From: Panacibacter microcysteis
GTDB taxonomy: Bacteria; Bacteroidota; Bacteroidia; Chitinophagales; Chitinophagaceae
Assembly (NCBI RefSeq): GCF_015831355.1
Contig: NZ_JADWYR010000002.1
Location: 310,001-374,000, forward strand
Reading direction: 5' to 3'
Length of the DNA: 64,000 nucleotides
Part shown: positions 24,862 to 34,300 of the stretch, piece by piece
Layout of the letters: each line of letters starts with the position of its first letter
Numbering within the stretch: position 1 is the stretch's first letter
Program-made: the position numbers and the translations under genes
The notes under the pieces: generated by a model
What the model saw: the letters and a program-made list of their open reading frames with translations, nothing else
What the model was told of the DNA's origin: nothing
Databases searched by the model: none

Positions 24862-26190
24862 ATGAACAAAATAATGCTTGTAGCCCGCAGGGAATTTCTT
24901 ACCAGGGTGCAGAAGAAAACGTTTCTTTTAACCACGATCTTATTGCCGGTAATCATTTTCGGACTGTATGCGCTGATCATTTATTTCTCCGTGAAAGGCG
25001 GCAGCGATATGACCATTGCTGTGGCGGATAATGCCGGTTTTTTTGACGGCGGTATTGACAAATCTGACGAAGTGAGTTTTGATTTTGTAAAGGCCGCAAC
25101 AGAAGAATCACTGAAAAAAGATGTGCTCGATGGAAAGTATAACGGCTACATTTTTATACCACAGGGTTCAAACGTACTGCAAACAGGAGAAATACAGCTG
25201 AAGACCATGAAGTCTGTCGGTCTCATGTCACGCGGCAAAATTGAGAATGTGATCAATGACAAACTTGAAGAAAAAAAGCTGCTTTCTTTAAATGTTTCCA
25301 AAGCGCAGCTGGACAGTGTGCATAAACAAACGAATATCAAATTTGCCACTGTAGAAGGCGCCGAAGATTCGGGCTCCAAAGCAGGCATCAGCTACGCGGT
25401 GGGTATGTTTTCCGGGTTTCTTATTTACATTATACTTTTTATTTATGGTACCATGGTTATGCGTGGGGTAATGGAAGAAAAAGTGAGCCGTATTGCAGAA
25501 GTAATTGTCAGCAGCGTTAAGCCTTTCCAGCTTATGATGGGTAAGATCATTGGTATTGGTGCTGTGGGTCTCATACAGTTTATTATATGGCTGGTGCTCA
25601 TTGGCGGCATCAATGTTTTATTACCCATTATCTTTCCGGATGCGTTTGGGCAAATGCAGCAAATGCCTGTACAACCGGGAGGTATGGCTGCCATGCAGGC
25701 TGCACAGCAAACCAATGGCTTTTCAGAGTTCAGCAATGCACTGGCACAAATAAACCTGCCGCTGATCATTGGTTGTTTCCTGTTTTATTTCCTTGGCGGT
25801 TACCTGTTGTATTCATCTTTGTTTGCAGCGGTTGGCAGCGCGGTAAATGAAGATCCGCAGGATGCACAAAGTCTTACATTGCCTATTGTAATGCCTATCA
25901 TATTTGCCATCGTTATTATGATGAAAGCTGTAAACGATCCATCCGGCGGGCTGGCTGTTTTTGGCAGTTTGTTTCCGTTAACATCGCCCATTGTAATGAT
26001 GGCGCGTATAGCACATGGCGTGCCCGACACCGTTCCTTACTGGCAGCTAATTTTAAGTATGCTGCTGCTTATCGGGGGCTTTGTTGCCACCACATGGGTA
26101 GCCGGCAAAATTTACAGAACCGGCATTTTGCTCTATGGCAAAAAAGTAACACCAAAAGAAATGTGGAAATGGGCCTTTAAAAAATATTAG
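24862..26190 (+). CDS. ABC-2 type transporter permease (NatB-like)
   Basis: 442 residues. The N-terminal membrane helix (about 21-42) precedes a large extracytoplasmic domain (to about 175). Five or more helices follow, with the conserved E-E-K-V-S-R-I-A-E-V-I-V-S-S-V-K-P segment near residues 205-221. A Met/Gln-rich insertion (Q-M-Q-Q-M-P-V-Q) lies at about 268-285. It is the membrane partner of the preceding ATPase; together they form an exporter. Confidence 0.92.
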   Translation: MNKIMLVARREFLTRVQKKTFLLTTILLPVIIFGLYALIIYFSVKGGSDMTIAVADNAGFFDGGIDKSDEVSFDFVKAATEESLKKDVLDGKYNGYIFIPQGSNVLQTGEIQLKTMKSVGLMSRGKIENVINDKLEEKKLLSLNVSKAQLDSVHKQTNIKFATVEGAEDSGSKAGISYAVGMFSGFLIYIILFIYGTMVMRGVMEEKVSRIAEVIVSSVKPFQLMMGKIIGIGAVGLIQFIIWLVLIGGINVLLPIIFPDAFGQMQQMPVQPGGMAAMQAAQQTNGFSEFSNALAQINLPLIIGCFLFYFLGGYLLYSSLFAAVGSAVNEDPQDAQSLTLPIVMPIIFAIVIMMKAVNDPSGGLAVFGSLFPLTSPIVMMARIAHGVPDTVPYWQLILSMLLLIGGFVATTWVAGKIYRTGILLYGKKVTPKEMWKWAFKKY

Positions 26191-26222
26191 CATTTTATGG
26201 GCCGGGCTGTTGTAGTACTATG

Positions 26223-26275
26223 AGGCATCGTTGCGTCGCACTCTTGTACTGCAAAGCACCAGGCAACAACGATAC
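26223..26275 (+). repeat. Interspersed repeat copy 8
   Basis: The core GTTGCGTCGCACTCTTGTAC is at 26230-26249. Arms ATCGTTG (26227-26233) and CAACGAT (26267-26273) pair. The element begins about 30 bases after the permease stop; GCCGGGCTG lies just upstream at 26201. Confidence 0.88.
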
Positions 26276-26296
26276 TTCATTTCTAACCATGTAAAG

Positions 26297-26340
26297 AAAA
26301 CTGTCAGCAAATCATATTTTGCCGGCAGTTTTTTATTTTA
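26297..26340 (+). terminator. Terminator of the ABC operon
   Basis: AAAACTGTCAGCAAA (26297-26311) pairs with TTTGCCGGCAGTTTT (26318-26332), with one mismatch and one G-T pair, followed by T. It ends 24 bases before the DUF1801 start codon. Confidence 0.75.
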
Positions 26341-26363
26341 GTGTTTCAATCAATCTTGCCAAC

Positions 26364-26741
26364 ATGAACAAAACAACCTACGAATCTGTAGACGCATACA
26401 TTGCATCTTTCCCGCAGGAAACACAGGCACTGCTTACAAAAATCAGGAAAGTGATCAGGCAGGCTGCGCCAAAGGCAGAGGAAGGCATTGGTTACAATAT
26501 GCCGGCTTACAAACTACATGGACCGCTGGTGTATTTTGGTGCGGCAAAAACACATATCGGTTTTTACCCTACACCATCCGGTGTAGAAGCTTTTAAAGCA
26601 GAACTGCAAGATTATGTAACCTCCAAAGGCGCCATCCAGTTTCCGTTGCAGAAAGGAATACCGGTAGCGCTGGTAAAACAAATTGTACAGTTTCGTGTGG
26701 CTGAAAACGAAGAAAAAGCCATTACAAAAAAGAAAAAGTAA
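26364..26741 (+). CDS. DUF1801 (YdhG-like) protein
   Basis: 125 residues plus stop from ATG 26364; an upstream in-frame start at 26319 lies inside the terminator and is rejected. Family marks are the T-L/L-T-K-I-R-x-x-I-R-Q-A-A-P-K-A-E-E-G-I-G-Y-N-M-P segment (about 25-50) and H-I-G-F-Y-P-T-P-S-G. The C-terminus is lysine-rich. Some relatives are called iron chaperones (frataxin-like fold); its function here is not established. Confidence 0.88.
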   Translation: MNKTTYESVDAYIASFPQETQALLTKIRKVIRQAAPKAEEGIGYNMPAYKLHGPLVYFGAAKTHIGFYPTPSGVEAFKAELQDYVTSKGAIQFPLQKGIPVALVKQIVQFRVAENEEKAITKKKK

Positions 26742-26803
26742 GGTGGTCTATAACGCTAAAGCTGTTGTAAAAAGGGTCGCTGCAGTTGCCATGAAAACAG
26801 AAC

Positions 26804-26850
26804 GTACAAGTGAGTGACACAACAGGCGATGCACAAAGTGCTGATGCCTG
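26804..26850 (-). repeat. Interspersed repeat copy 9 (subfamily B)
   Basis: The core GTACAAGTGAGTGACACAAC is at 26804-26823, directly followed by AGGCGATGC. It is identical to copies 1 and 5 over the core. Confidence 0.85.
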
Positions 26851-27011
26851 CATCCGTAGTTTTCATATAACAGAAGATTTGTATTTAATGGTTGTATGAA
26901 ATTAATTTTATGGAATGATTGTTAAATATTCATAAAAGCAGCATCTGCAAAGGTTACAATGTCGTTTATAAAATATTAACGAACAAAGACAATCATTATA
27001 TTTATACCTGC

Positions 27012-27638
27012 ATGCCCGGCAAACTACCCATATTAATTTCAGCGGTTATATTTCTGATTATATTTTGTGCACCACAAAAAACGCATGCTCAAAATGGTAC
27101 CGGTATTTATGATACCATTAAAGTAGGCGCCTGCATAGAAGCCAATGGAGACACCATTCCATGTTCCTGGCTGGAACCCACATACGTAAGGGCTAAGCTT
27201 ACCGGCAAATGGAAAAAGAAATATGCAGACTGGACTCGTTTGCGCAATGCAGTGTATGTAACCTACCCGTACGCTATACAGGCTTCGAAGGTAATGAATG
27301 AAATAAATGCACAACTTGCCGGGGTAACAGACAAAAAGAAAAGAAAAGAGATCATTAAATCGAGAGAGAAAGAATTGAAGACCAAGTTTGCTGATAAGCT
27401 AACTCAGTTATCGGTGTACCAGGGTAAAGTTTTAATGAAACTTATTTACAGGCAAACCGGCAATAATTGTTTTGAGATAATAGAAGAATACAAAGGCAGT
27501 TTCAGTGCGGGTTTCTGGCAGGCAATAGCCCTAGTATTTGGAAGCAACCTGCGCCAGAATTATGAACCCCGTGGCAAAGATGAAGTGATGGAAATGATTG
27601 TGAAAGACGTGGAAAAAATGTATGGAGTAAGAAGTTAA
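27012..27638 (+). CDS. DUF4294-like secreted protein
   Basis: 208 residues from ATG 27012, chosen because it begins a signal peptide (hydrophobic stretch, cleavage near T-H-A-Q at about residues 25-28). The mature part carries G-D-T-I-P-C-S-W-L, a basic helix K-W-K-K-K-Y-A-D-W-x-R-L-R-N-A-V-Y-V-T-Y-P-Y-A and a charged coiled-coil-like tract near 105-135. This matches the DUF4294 type of Bacteroidota periplasmic proteins. The function is unknown. Confidence 0.75.
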   Translation: MPGKLPILISAVIFLIIFCAPQKTHAQNGTGIYDTIKVGACIEANGDTIPCSWLEPTYVRAKLTGKWKKKYADWTRLRNAVYVTYPYAIQASKVMNEINAQLAGVTDKKKRKEIIKSREKELKTKFADKLTQLSVYQGKVLMKLIYRQTGNNCFEIIEEYKGSFSAGFWQAIALVFGSNLRQNYEPRGKDEVMEMIVKDVEKMYGVRS

Positions 27639-27662
27639 TAATAACGCATAAAAAAGATGTTT

Positions 27663-27691
27663 AAGCAGCCGCATATTGCGGCTTTTGTTTT
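27663..27691 (+). terminator. Terminator after the DUF4294-like gene
   Basis: GCCGCA (27668-27673) pairs with TGCGGC (27677-27682) and a T-rich run follows. Confidence 0.65.
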
Positions 27692-27740
27692 ATATAGCTC
27701 TCAACTATTCCTCTTATCTTGCCAAACGAAAATTACAAAA

Positions 27741-28469
27741 ATGAAAGTAGATATTTTAGCTTTTGGTGTTCACCCCGACGATGTTGAATTGGGTTGTTCC
27801 GGAACGCTCATAGCATCTGCTAAAGCAGGCAAAAAAGTAGCAGTGGTAGATCTTACAGGCGGAGAACTTGGCACCAGGGGAACGGTTGATACAAGAAAAA
27901 CAGAAGCGGCAGATGCTGCCGGCGTCATGTTGCTTGCTGCACGCGAAAATCTTGAGATGGCAGATGGTTTTTTTCAGCATGATGAAGCCAATGTAAGGAA
28001 GGTGATAACAGTTATACGTAAATACCAGCCGGAGATTGTGCTTTGTAATGCGCCTGAAGACCGGCACCCGGATCATGGCAGAAGTTCGAAGCTGGTAGCT
28101 GATGCCGCATTTCTCTCAGGGTTACGCAAGATTGAAACAGTGTACAATAACCAGCCACAGCAGCAGTGGAGGCCGGCATATGTTTTTCATTATATACAAG
28201 ACCGTTACCTGAAACCAGATTTTGTCTTTGACATTTCAGATCATTTTGAAGAGAAGATCAAATCGGTGCTGTGTTATAAAACACAGTTCAATACATTAGA
28301 TGCAAGTGAACCGGCTACATACATTTCTAACCCGGATTTTCTTGAAACAATAAAAGGACGCGCTCTCATGCTTGGCAAGCGCATTGGTGTTAAATATGCA
28401 GAAGGATATCTATCTGCCAAAACACCTGGTATCAACAGTTTTGATGCATTTATTCAGCAGGTTACGTAG
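27741..28469 (+). CDS. bshB1: Bacillithiol biosynthesis deacetylase BshB1
   Basis: 242 residues from ATG 27741. The LmbE/PIG-L zinc motifs are present: H11-P-D-D in G-V-H-P-D-D-V-E-L-G and H112 in E-D-R-H-P-D-H-G-R. The protein removes the acetyl group from GlcNAc-malate to give GlcN-malate, the second step of bacillithiol synthesis. Bacteroidota commonly use this thiol. The start at 27657 would add an unlikely 28-residue extension across the upstream terminator. bshA and bshC are not in the window. Confidence 0.93.
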   Translation: MKVDILAFGVHPDDVELGCSGTLIASAKAGKKVAVVDLTGGELGTRGTVDTRKTEAADAAGVMLLAARENLEMADGFFQHDEANVRKVITVIRKYQPEIVLCNAPEDRHPDHGRSSKLVADAAFLSGLRKIETVYNNQPQQQWRPAYVFHYIQDRYLKPDFVFDISDHFEEKIKSVLCYKTQFNTLDASEPATYISNPDFLETIKGRALMLGKRIGVKYAEGYLSAKTPGINSFDAFIQQVT

Positions 28470-28577
28470 CATTTCCCGGGGTTATTTGTATACATTAACT
28501 AAACATAATTCGGTTAACTGCCTAAATAAGTGCACCTTTGCTACTAATATTTTCATTTTAGTTATTCTTCTCTTATC

Positions 28578-29645
28578 ATGCAAGCTCCGAAATTCGCACA
28601 CACAGCACAGTCCTTTCACGTAGTATTAAAGAACCGCATCAACGAATACTTCGAAAAAACAGGAAAACAAACAAACGGTGGTTTCAGGCTATTAAGCAAA
28701 GCCTTGTTTCTTGTTTTAAGTTTTATCTATTTATATGTTCACCTCATATTTTTTACCCCGTCTACGCCGCTGGCATTAACTTTTTGCGTTCTGCTTGGGG
28801 CATGTACGGCGGCAATTGGCTTTAATATCATGCACGATGGCGGTCACGGAAGTTTCAGTAAATATCCCTGGGTAAATAAAATAGCTGCTGTTACTGCAGA
28901 GGTGTTAGGTGCAAGTCATTTTATCTGGAACATGAAGCACAATGTAATCCACCACGCGTATACAAATGTAGATGGTGTAGACGATGACATTGATGCCAAA
29001 CCGGTACTGCGTATGGCATCTACACAAAAGCGCTATAAAATGCATCGTTTTCAGCACCTGTATTTCTGGGTATTTTATTGCTTCCTGCACCTTTACTGGA
29101 TTTTACTGAGCGATTATAAAAAATACTTTACCGGTAAGGTGGGAGAGATTCCATTAAAGAAAATGACCTTCAAAGACCATTTTACATTCTGGTTCTTTAA
29201 ACTGTTGCATTATACCTTATTCATCATTATACCAATTATCAAATTAGGTTTTTCCAAATGGATTGTCGGTTACTTATGTTTTACGGTTGTGGCGGGCTTC
29301 GTATTAAGCATTGTGTTCCAGTTGGCGCATACGGTAGAAGACACAGAATTTCCTGTTCCTGATGTGGCAAGCAACAGGCTCGAAGATGAGTGGGCTATAC
29401 ACCAGCTAAAAACGACCGCGAATTTTGCTACAAGAAGCAGGTTTATCTCATGGTTTGTGGGTGGGTTGAATTTCCAGATTGAGCACCATCTCTTTCCAAA
29501 GATTTCTCATATACATTATCCTCAGATCAGCAAGATCGTAAAACAGGCATGCCAGGAGTATGGTGTTGTTTACGTAGAATATCCAAAATTGCATAATGCT
29601 GTTGCTTCGCACGTATCTTTTCTTAAGCAAATGGGCAGGGCATAG
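28578..29645 (+). CDS. Front-end type fatty acid desaturase (linoleoyl-CoA desaturase-like)
   Basis: 355 residues. His boxes are H86-D-G-G-H90, H121-N-V-I-H-H126 and Q300-I-E-H-H304. A Gln in place of the first His of the third box is typical of front-end (delta-5/6) desaturases. There is no fused cytochrome b5 domain. Hydrophobic segments around 42-85 and 205-270 place it in the inner membrane. It is distinct from the short desaturase at 16214-16960. Confidence 0.92.
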   Translation: MQAPKFAHTAQSFHVVLKNRINEYFEKTGKQTNGGFRLLSKALFLVLSFIYLYVHLIFFTPSTPLALTFCVLLGACTAAIGFNIMHDGGHGSFSKYPWVNKIAAVTAEVLGASHFIWNMKHNVIHHAYTNVDGVDDDIDAKPVLRMASTQKRYKMHRFQHLYFWVFYCFLHLYWILLSDYKKYFTGKVGEIPLKKMTFKDHFTFWFFKLLHYTLFIIIPIIKLGFSKWIVGYLCFTVVAGFVLSIVFQLAHTVEDTEFPVPDVASNRLEDEWAIHQLKTTANFATRSRFISWFVGGLNFQIEHHLFPKISHIHYPQISKIVKQACQEYGVVYVEYPKLHNAVASHVSFLKQMGRA

Positions 29646-29675
29646 TTTATATAATTACCGTATTGTTATTTATAG

Positions 29676-29700
29676 GCCGCTTTTTCAAAGCGGCTTTTTT
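29676..29700 (+). terminator. Terminator after the front-end desaturase gene
   Basis: GCCGCTTT (29676-29683) pairs with AAAGCGGC (29687-29694), followed by seven T. Confidence 0.9.
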
Positions 29701-29726
29701 TGTGTGTAACCGGCTGTTGTATTTCA

Positions 29727-29780
29727 TGGCATCGGCTGTTGCGTCGCACTCTTGTACGGTTGAATCTTTTTGCAACAGGC
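29727..29780 (+). repeat. Interspersed repeat copy 10
   Basis: The core GTTGCGTCGCACTCTTGTAC is at 29738-29757. Arms CTGTTGC (29736-29742) and GCAACAG (29772-29778) pair around it. Confidence 0.88.
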
Positions 29781-29934
29781 GAAAACACGACAGCAACTAA
29801 ATACTGTGTCATCATCATAAGCCTACGAAAACAGTTTGCCGCAATCGTGGCCGGCCAATATTTTAACGGCTACAGAATAGCATCTTTCACCATCGTTATC
29901 TACCTTAGTTGTCTAAAACGGCAATCACACAATT

Positions 29935-31131
29935 ATGAAAAAAAATGCAAATCATTGGCTGTATGCCTGCACAGTGGTCTTTTTGCTGCCTGCATGCAAA
30001 AGCAAAACCGACACTGCAGATGAACCAACCCGGCTACCAGCCGTATCTGCGGTAGCGGCATCAAAGGTTTCAGGTGCTATCTCCTGTGCATATGGTCTTT
30101 CGCCAAACGACAGTATAACATTTATGAAGGGCGGAGGCGCCGATTTTAAAGAAACGATAGAAAACACAACAACGCCTGATCAACAGGCGCCGCAGGGCAT
30201 GAGATGGATACCTGGCGGCGAGTTTAGCATGGGCGGCGTAAACCCGGTTGGTATGAATGATGGCGGGCATGAACAAATGCAGGATGCACGACCCGTGCAC
30301 CGCGTATATGTAGACGGCTATTACATGGATGAAACCGAAGTGACCAATGCACAATTTGCAGCTTTTGTAAAAGCCACCGGTTACGTTACTGTTGCAGAAA
30401 AAAAGCCAACAAAAGAAGAATTTCCCGGCGCGCCTGACGAAATGCTTATTGCCGGTTCGGCAGTTTTTACACCACCACCTCAAAAAGTTTCCCTCAACGA
30501 TATGTTTCAATGGTGGCAATATAAAGAAGGTGCAGACTGGAAACATCCTTTTGGTAAAGGAAGCGATATAAAGGGGAAAGATAACTACCCTGTTGTGCAT
30601 ATCTGCTACGAGGATGCTGCAGCGTATGCTAAATGGGCCGGTAAGCGGCTGCCAACAGAAGCAGAATGGGAGTTTGCGGCACGCGGTGGTAAAGCCGGTA
30701 ACCTGTATGCATGGGGTAATGAATTAAAGCCAGACGGCAAATGGCCAGCCAATATCTTTGAAGGTTCTTTTCCTGACAAGGATGAGGCGGCAGACGGTTT
30801 TCAAGGCATAGCGCCGGTTAAACAATATGCCCCCAACGGGTATGGATTGTATGACATTGGTGGTAATGTGTGGGAATGGTGTTACGACTGGTACAGGCCT
30901 GATTATTATGCACAGTTTACAAGTGGTACAGCAAAAAATCCGCAGGGGCCGGCTGACTCATACGATCCACAGGAGCCTGGTTTGAAAAAGCGCGTGCAAA
31001 GGGGAGGATCGTTTTTGTGCACAGACCAATATTGTACAAGGTATATGGTGGGTACACGGGGTAAAGGAGAATCAAGGTCAGCATCTAACCATGTCGGTTT
31101 TCGTTGTGTAAAGGATTATATAAAGAAATAG
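29935..31131 (+). CDS. Formylglycine-generating-enzyme-like (SUMF1 fold) lipoprotein
   Basis: 398 residues with a lipobox Cys near residue 21 (L-P-A-C-K). The FGE/SUMF1 domain covers about 85-395: R-W-I-P-G-G-E-F-x-M-G, D-E-T-E-V-T-N-A-Q-F, R-L-P-T-E-A-E-W-E-F-A-A-R-G-G and G-N-V-W-E-W-C. The R-G-G-S-F-L-C362-x4-C367 pair matches the two catalytic cysteines of true formylglycine-generating enzymes, which most SUMF1-fold proteins lack. It may convert a sulfatase Cys to formylglycine in the periplasm or on the surface. No sulfatase gene lies in this window. Confidence 0.9.
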   Translation: MKKNANHWLYACTVVFLLPACKSKTDTADEPTRLPAVSAVAASKVSGAISCAYGLSPNDSITFMKGGGADFKETIENTTTPDQQAPQGMRWIPGGEFSMGGVNPVGMNDGGHEQMQDARPVHRVYVDGYYMDETEVTNAQFAAFVKATGYVTVAEKKPTKEEFPGAPDEMLIAGSAVFTPPPQKVSLNDMFQWWQYKEGADWKHPFGKGSDIKGKDNYPVVHICYEDAAAYAKWAGKRLPTEAEWEFAARGGKAGNLYAWGNELKPDGKWPANIFEGSFPDKDEAADGFQGIAPVKQYAPNGYGLYDIGGNVWEWCYDWYRPDYYAQFTSGTAKNPQGPADSYDPQEPGLKKRVQRGGSFLCTDQYCTRYMVGTRGKGESRSASNHVGFRCVKDYIKK

Positions 31132-31199
31132 AAAAACAGCGTTCCTGCAGTTGATGGTGTTTGTGCGTACAAAACAGGTTAGCCTGTGCTGAGTAATGT

Positions 31200-31260
31200 G
31201 GGGCAGTACAAGAGTGCGACGCAAGCAAAGCTCAATAGTATAGTAAAAGCCGGGTTCAAA
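31200..31260 (-). repeat. Interspersed repeat copy 11
   Basis: GTACAAGAGTGCGACGCAAG is at 31206-31225, and GCCGGGTTCA at 31249-31258. It lies between the convergent FGE-like and secDF genes. Confidence 0.85.
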
Positions 31261-31263
31261 AAT

Positions 31264-31299
31264 AAGAAAGCCTCATCGCAAGATGAGGCTTTCTTTTAT
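31264..31299. terminator. Bidirectional terminator between FGE-like gene and secDF
   Basis: A 14-bp stem (31264-31277 with 31282-31295; GCCTCATC arm) with GCAA loop and flanking A and T residues. Confidence 0.88.
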
Positions 31300-31314
31300 G
31301 AAAGACGAATTGTT

Positions 31315-34300
31315 TTATTTTGTTTTGATGACAACAGGTTTTTCAGCTTTGGCCTTTGCATCTTCTTCCTGTACACCAAGTGGCTTGTCTTTACCAAAGT
31401 CAACCAGGATAGGCGCTGCAACAAAAATGGAAGAATAAGTACCGGTGATAACACCAATCAACATAGCAAATGCAAAACCTTTGGTAACCTCACCTCCAAA
31501 AATAAACAATATAAGGATGGTAAGAAATACGGTAAGTGACGTCATGATTGTGCGGCTAAGCGTTTGATTGATGGCCGTGTTGATGATTGTTGCTTTATCT
31601 GTACCCTTCATCAGTCGTGAATCTTCCCGAATTCTGTCATATACGATTACGGTATCGTTCATAGAGAAACCGATAACGGTTAGTACCGCTGCAATGAAGT
31701 GCTGGTCTATTTCCAGCGGGAATGGTACAAGGTTGCGCGCAAAACTGAAAACAGCAAGTGTTACAAATACGTCGTGCAGCAAGGCTACAATGGTACCCAT
31801 TGAATATCTCCAGTCGCGGAAACGGATGAAGATATATAAACAGATTACGATGATCGCGATAACAGTGGCCTTTGTAGCGCCACGTTTCAGGTCTTCGGAA
31901 ATTGAAGGCAAGACTTTTTGAGAACTAACCAACGTCTTCGAATCTTTAAACTGGTTCAACGAAGTATTTGGCAAGAACTTTTGCAGGCCGGTGTACAGCT
32001 TTTCTACCACTACAGAATCCACATTGCTGCCGGTTTCTTTTATCTTGTAAGACGTGGTTATATTTAACTGGTCGCTGGTGTTAACTGTTTTAATGATAGG
32101 TGATTCTTCAAATGCTTTTTCAAGTTCCGTTCTAACTTCTTCTACGTTAGGAGCGGTTGCAAATTTTACCGTATAGCTACGGCCGCCTGAAAATTCAACA
32201 CCTTCATCAAAACCATTGAAGAGCGCTGCTACGCCCAGTATAAGTACAACAAAAGAAATACCATAAGCAATCTTCCTGTATTCAATAAACTTAAACTGCG
32301 TGTGTTTAAATATTTTCTTTGAAATACCGGTAAAATATTCAAGGTGTCTTTTCTTGTTGGTAAACAACTCGGTGATCATTCTTGAAACAAGGATACCGCA
32401 GAATAAAGAAAGCACGATACCAAGCATCTGAGTAGTGGCAAACCCAAGTACAGGGCCAAGACCAAATACAAAGAGTATGAAGGCAGTTAAAAATGTTGTC
32501 ACGTGTGCATCGAGCACCGGTGCGTAAGAACGTTTATAACCGTCTGCCACCGCAGTCTGGTAACCTTTGCCTTTTATAAGTTCTTCCTTGATTCTCTCGA
32601 ATATTATAACGTTGGTGTCTACGGCCATACCAATGGTAAGAACCAAACCGGCAATACCCGGTGCGGTTAAGGTAAATCCAAACATAGCCAGGATGCCTAT
32701 TGTAAAGAGGAGGTTGAGGATAAGTGCAATGTTTGCAACCCAGCCACCTGTATTATAGTACACAAGCATCAGGATAAAAATAACCACGAAAGAAATCAGG
32801 AACGCCATGGCGCCACCGGTTACAGCAGCGTCACCCAGGGTTGGACCTACAACCTGTTCTGCAACTATTTTTGCAGGTGCAGGCAACTTGCCCGATTGAA
32901 GAATGTCTGCAAGGTCTTTTGCTTCCTGCACAGTAAAGCGCCCGGATATCTGGGAGTTACCATTTGGAATGGCATTAATCACGTTTGGAGCACTGTATAC
33001 AAAATTATCCAGAACGATAGCGATTGGTTTGCCAACGTTATCGGCAGTCATTTTAGCCCATATTCTTGTACCCACACCATCCATGTTCATGCTGATAGAT
33101 GGCTTGCCTTTATCGTCAAAATCCTGTTTGGAGGTGCTGATGTTGTTACCTTCCAGTTTGGCCTGGCCATTGTCCAGTGTTTTGATAGCGTAAAGCGCCA
33201 GCCTGTCCTGCACTACACCTGTTTCGCTTTCTACGTTGCCGTACATGAAAACGAGGTTTGCAGGCAATTTGCCGGTAACCACTGCAGATCTTAAATACTC
33301 ACCAAGTTGCGCAGTATCTCTTTTCAACACATAGCCAACGTATGGCGGAAAACGAACGGCACCTTTTTCATCCTGTTGACCCTGTGCTATGCCCGCAAAC
33401 AAAGAGAAAATGGGGTTCTCAAGTGCCCTGATCTTTGCAGAATCAGTTGCTTTACCAGTTGTAGCGGTGTTGTTATTTGTGTCAGCAGTATTACCGGAGA
33501 GCGTGGCAGTTTTTGTTGTGTCGGTATTATTCTGCACAGTTGCAGTAGTATCCGGTACCGTTGCAACGGCTGTAGCCGTGTCAACAGTAGTATTGCCTTT
33601 TAAATAATCAGACATTGCTTTGTCTGCACTTTGTAAAGATTCGGCAACCTCGTTAATATTAAACACCTCGAAGAACTGGAGGTTAGCAGTAGACTGCAAA
33701 TACTTACGTACTCTTTCAGGATCTTTAATACCTGCAAGTTCTACATTAATGATACCTTTTTCCGGATCAGGATTAATGGTTGGTGATGCAAGACCAAACC
33801 TGTCGATCCTGTTGCTGAGAATGCGGAAAGTATTGTTGAATGCATTACCGGCCTGCAGGCGCAGGTACGTAATTACTTCTTCATCGCTGGGGTCCAGCTT
33901 GGCTTTTGAGTTGTCTTTGCGCATGCTCTGCACAAACAAGGGTCCAAGCTTCGCACCGTTAGATGTTTTTTTGTATTCATCTGCAAACAGGGAAATCAGG
34001 TCACTGCCTGTGTTTGCTTTTCTTGCAACCGCATTATTGATCGCCGTATTAAAGGCAGGATTTTTAGAATAGTTGGCCAGCGAGCGGATCAAACCATCCA
34101 GGCCCACTTCCATCGTTACACTCATACCACCCTGCAGGTCGAGACCCAGTTTTAGTTCCTGGTCTTTTGCATATTTGTAAGTGGTAAGTCCAAACAGTCC
34201 AATCTTACTTTCTTCTGTGCTGTCAAGCAAACGTTGCAGGCGCTCTTTTTCCAGGTTGTCCAAAGAGTCTGCATATGCTGCGGCACGCTCTGCATCACCG

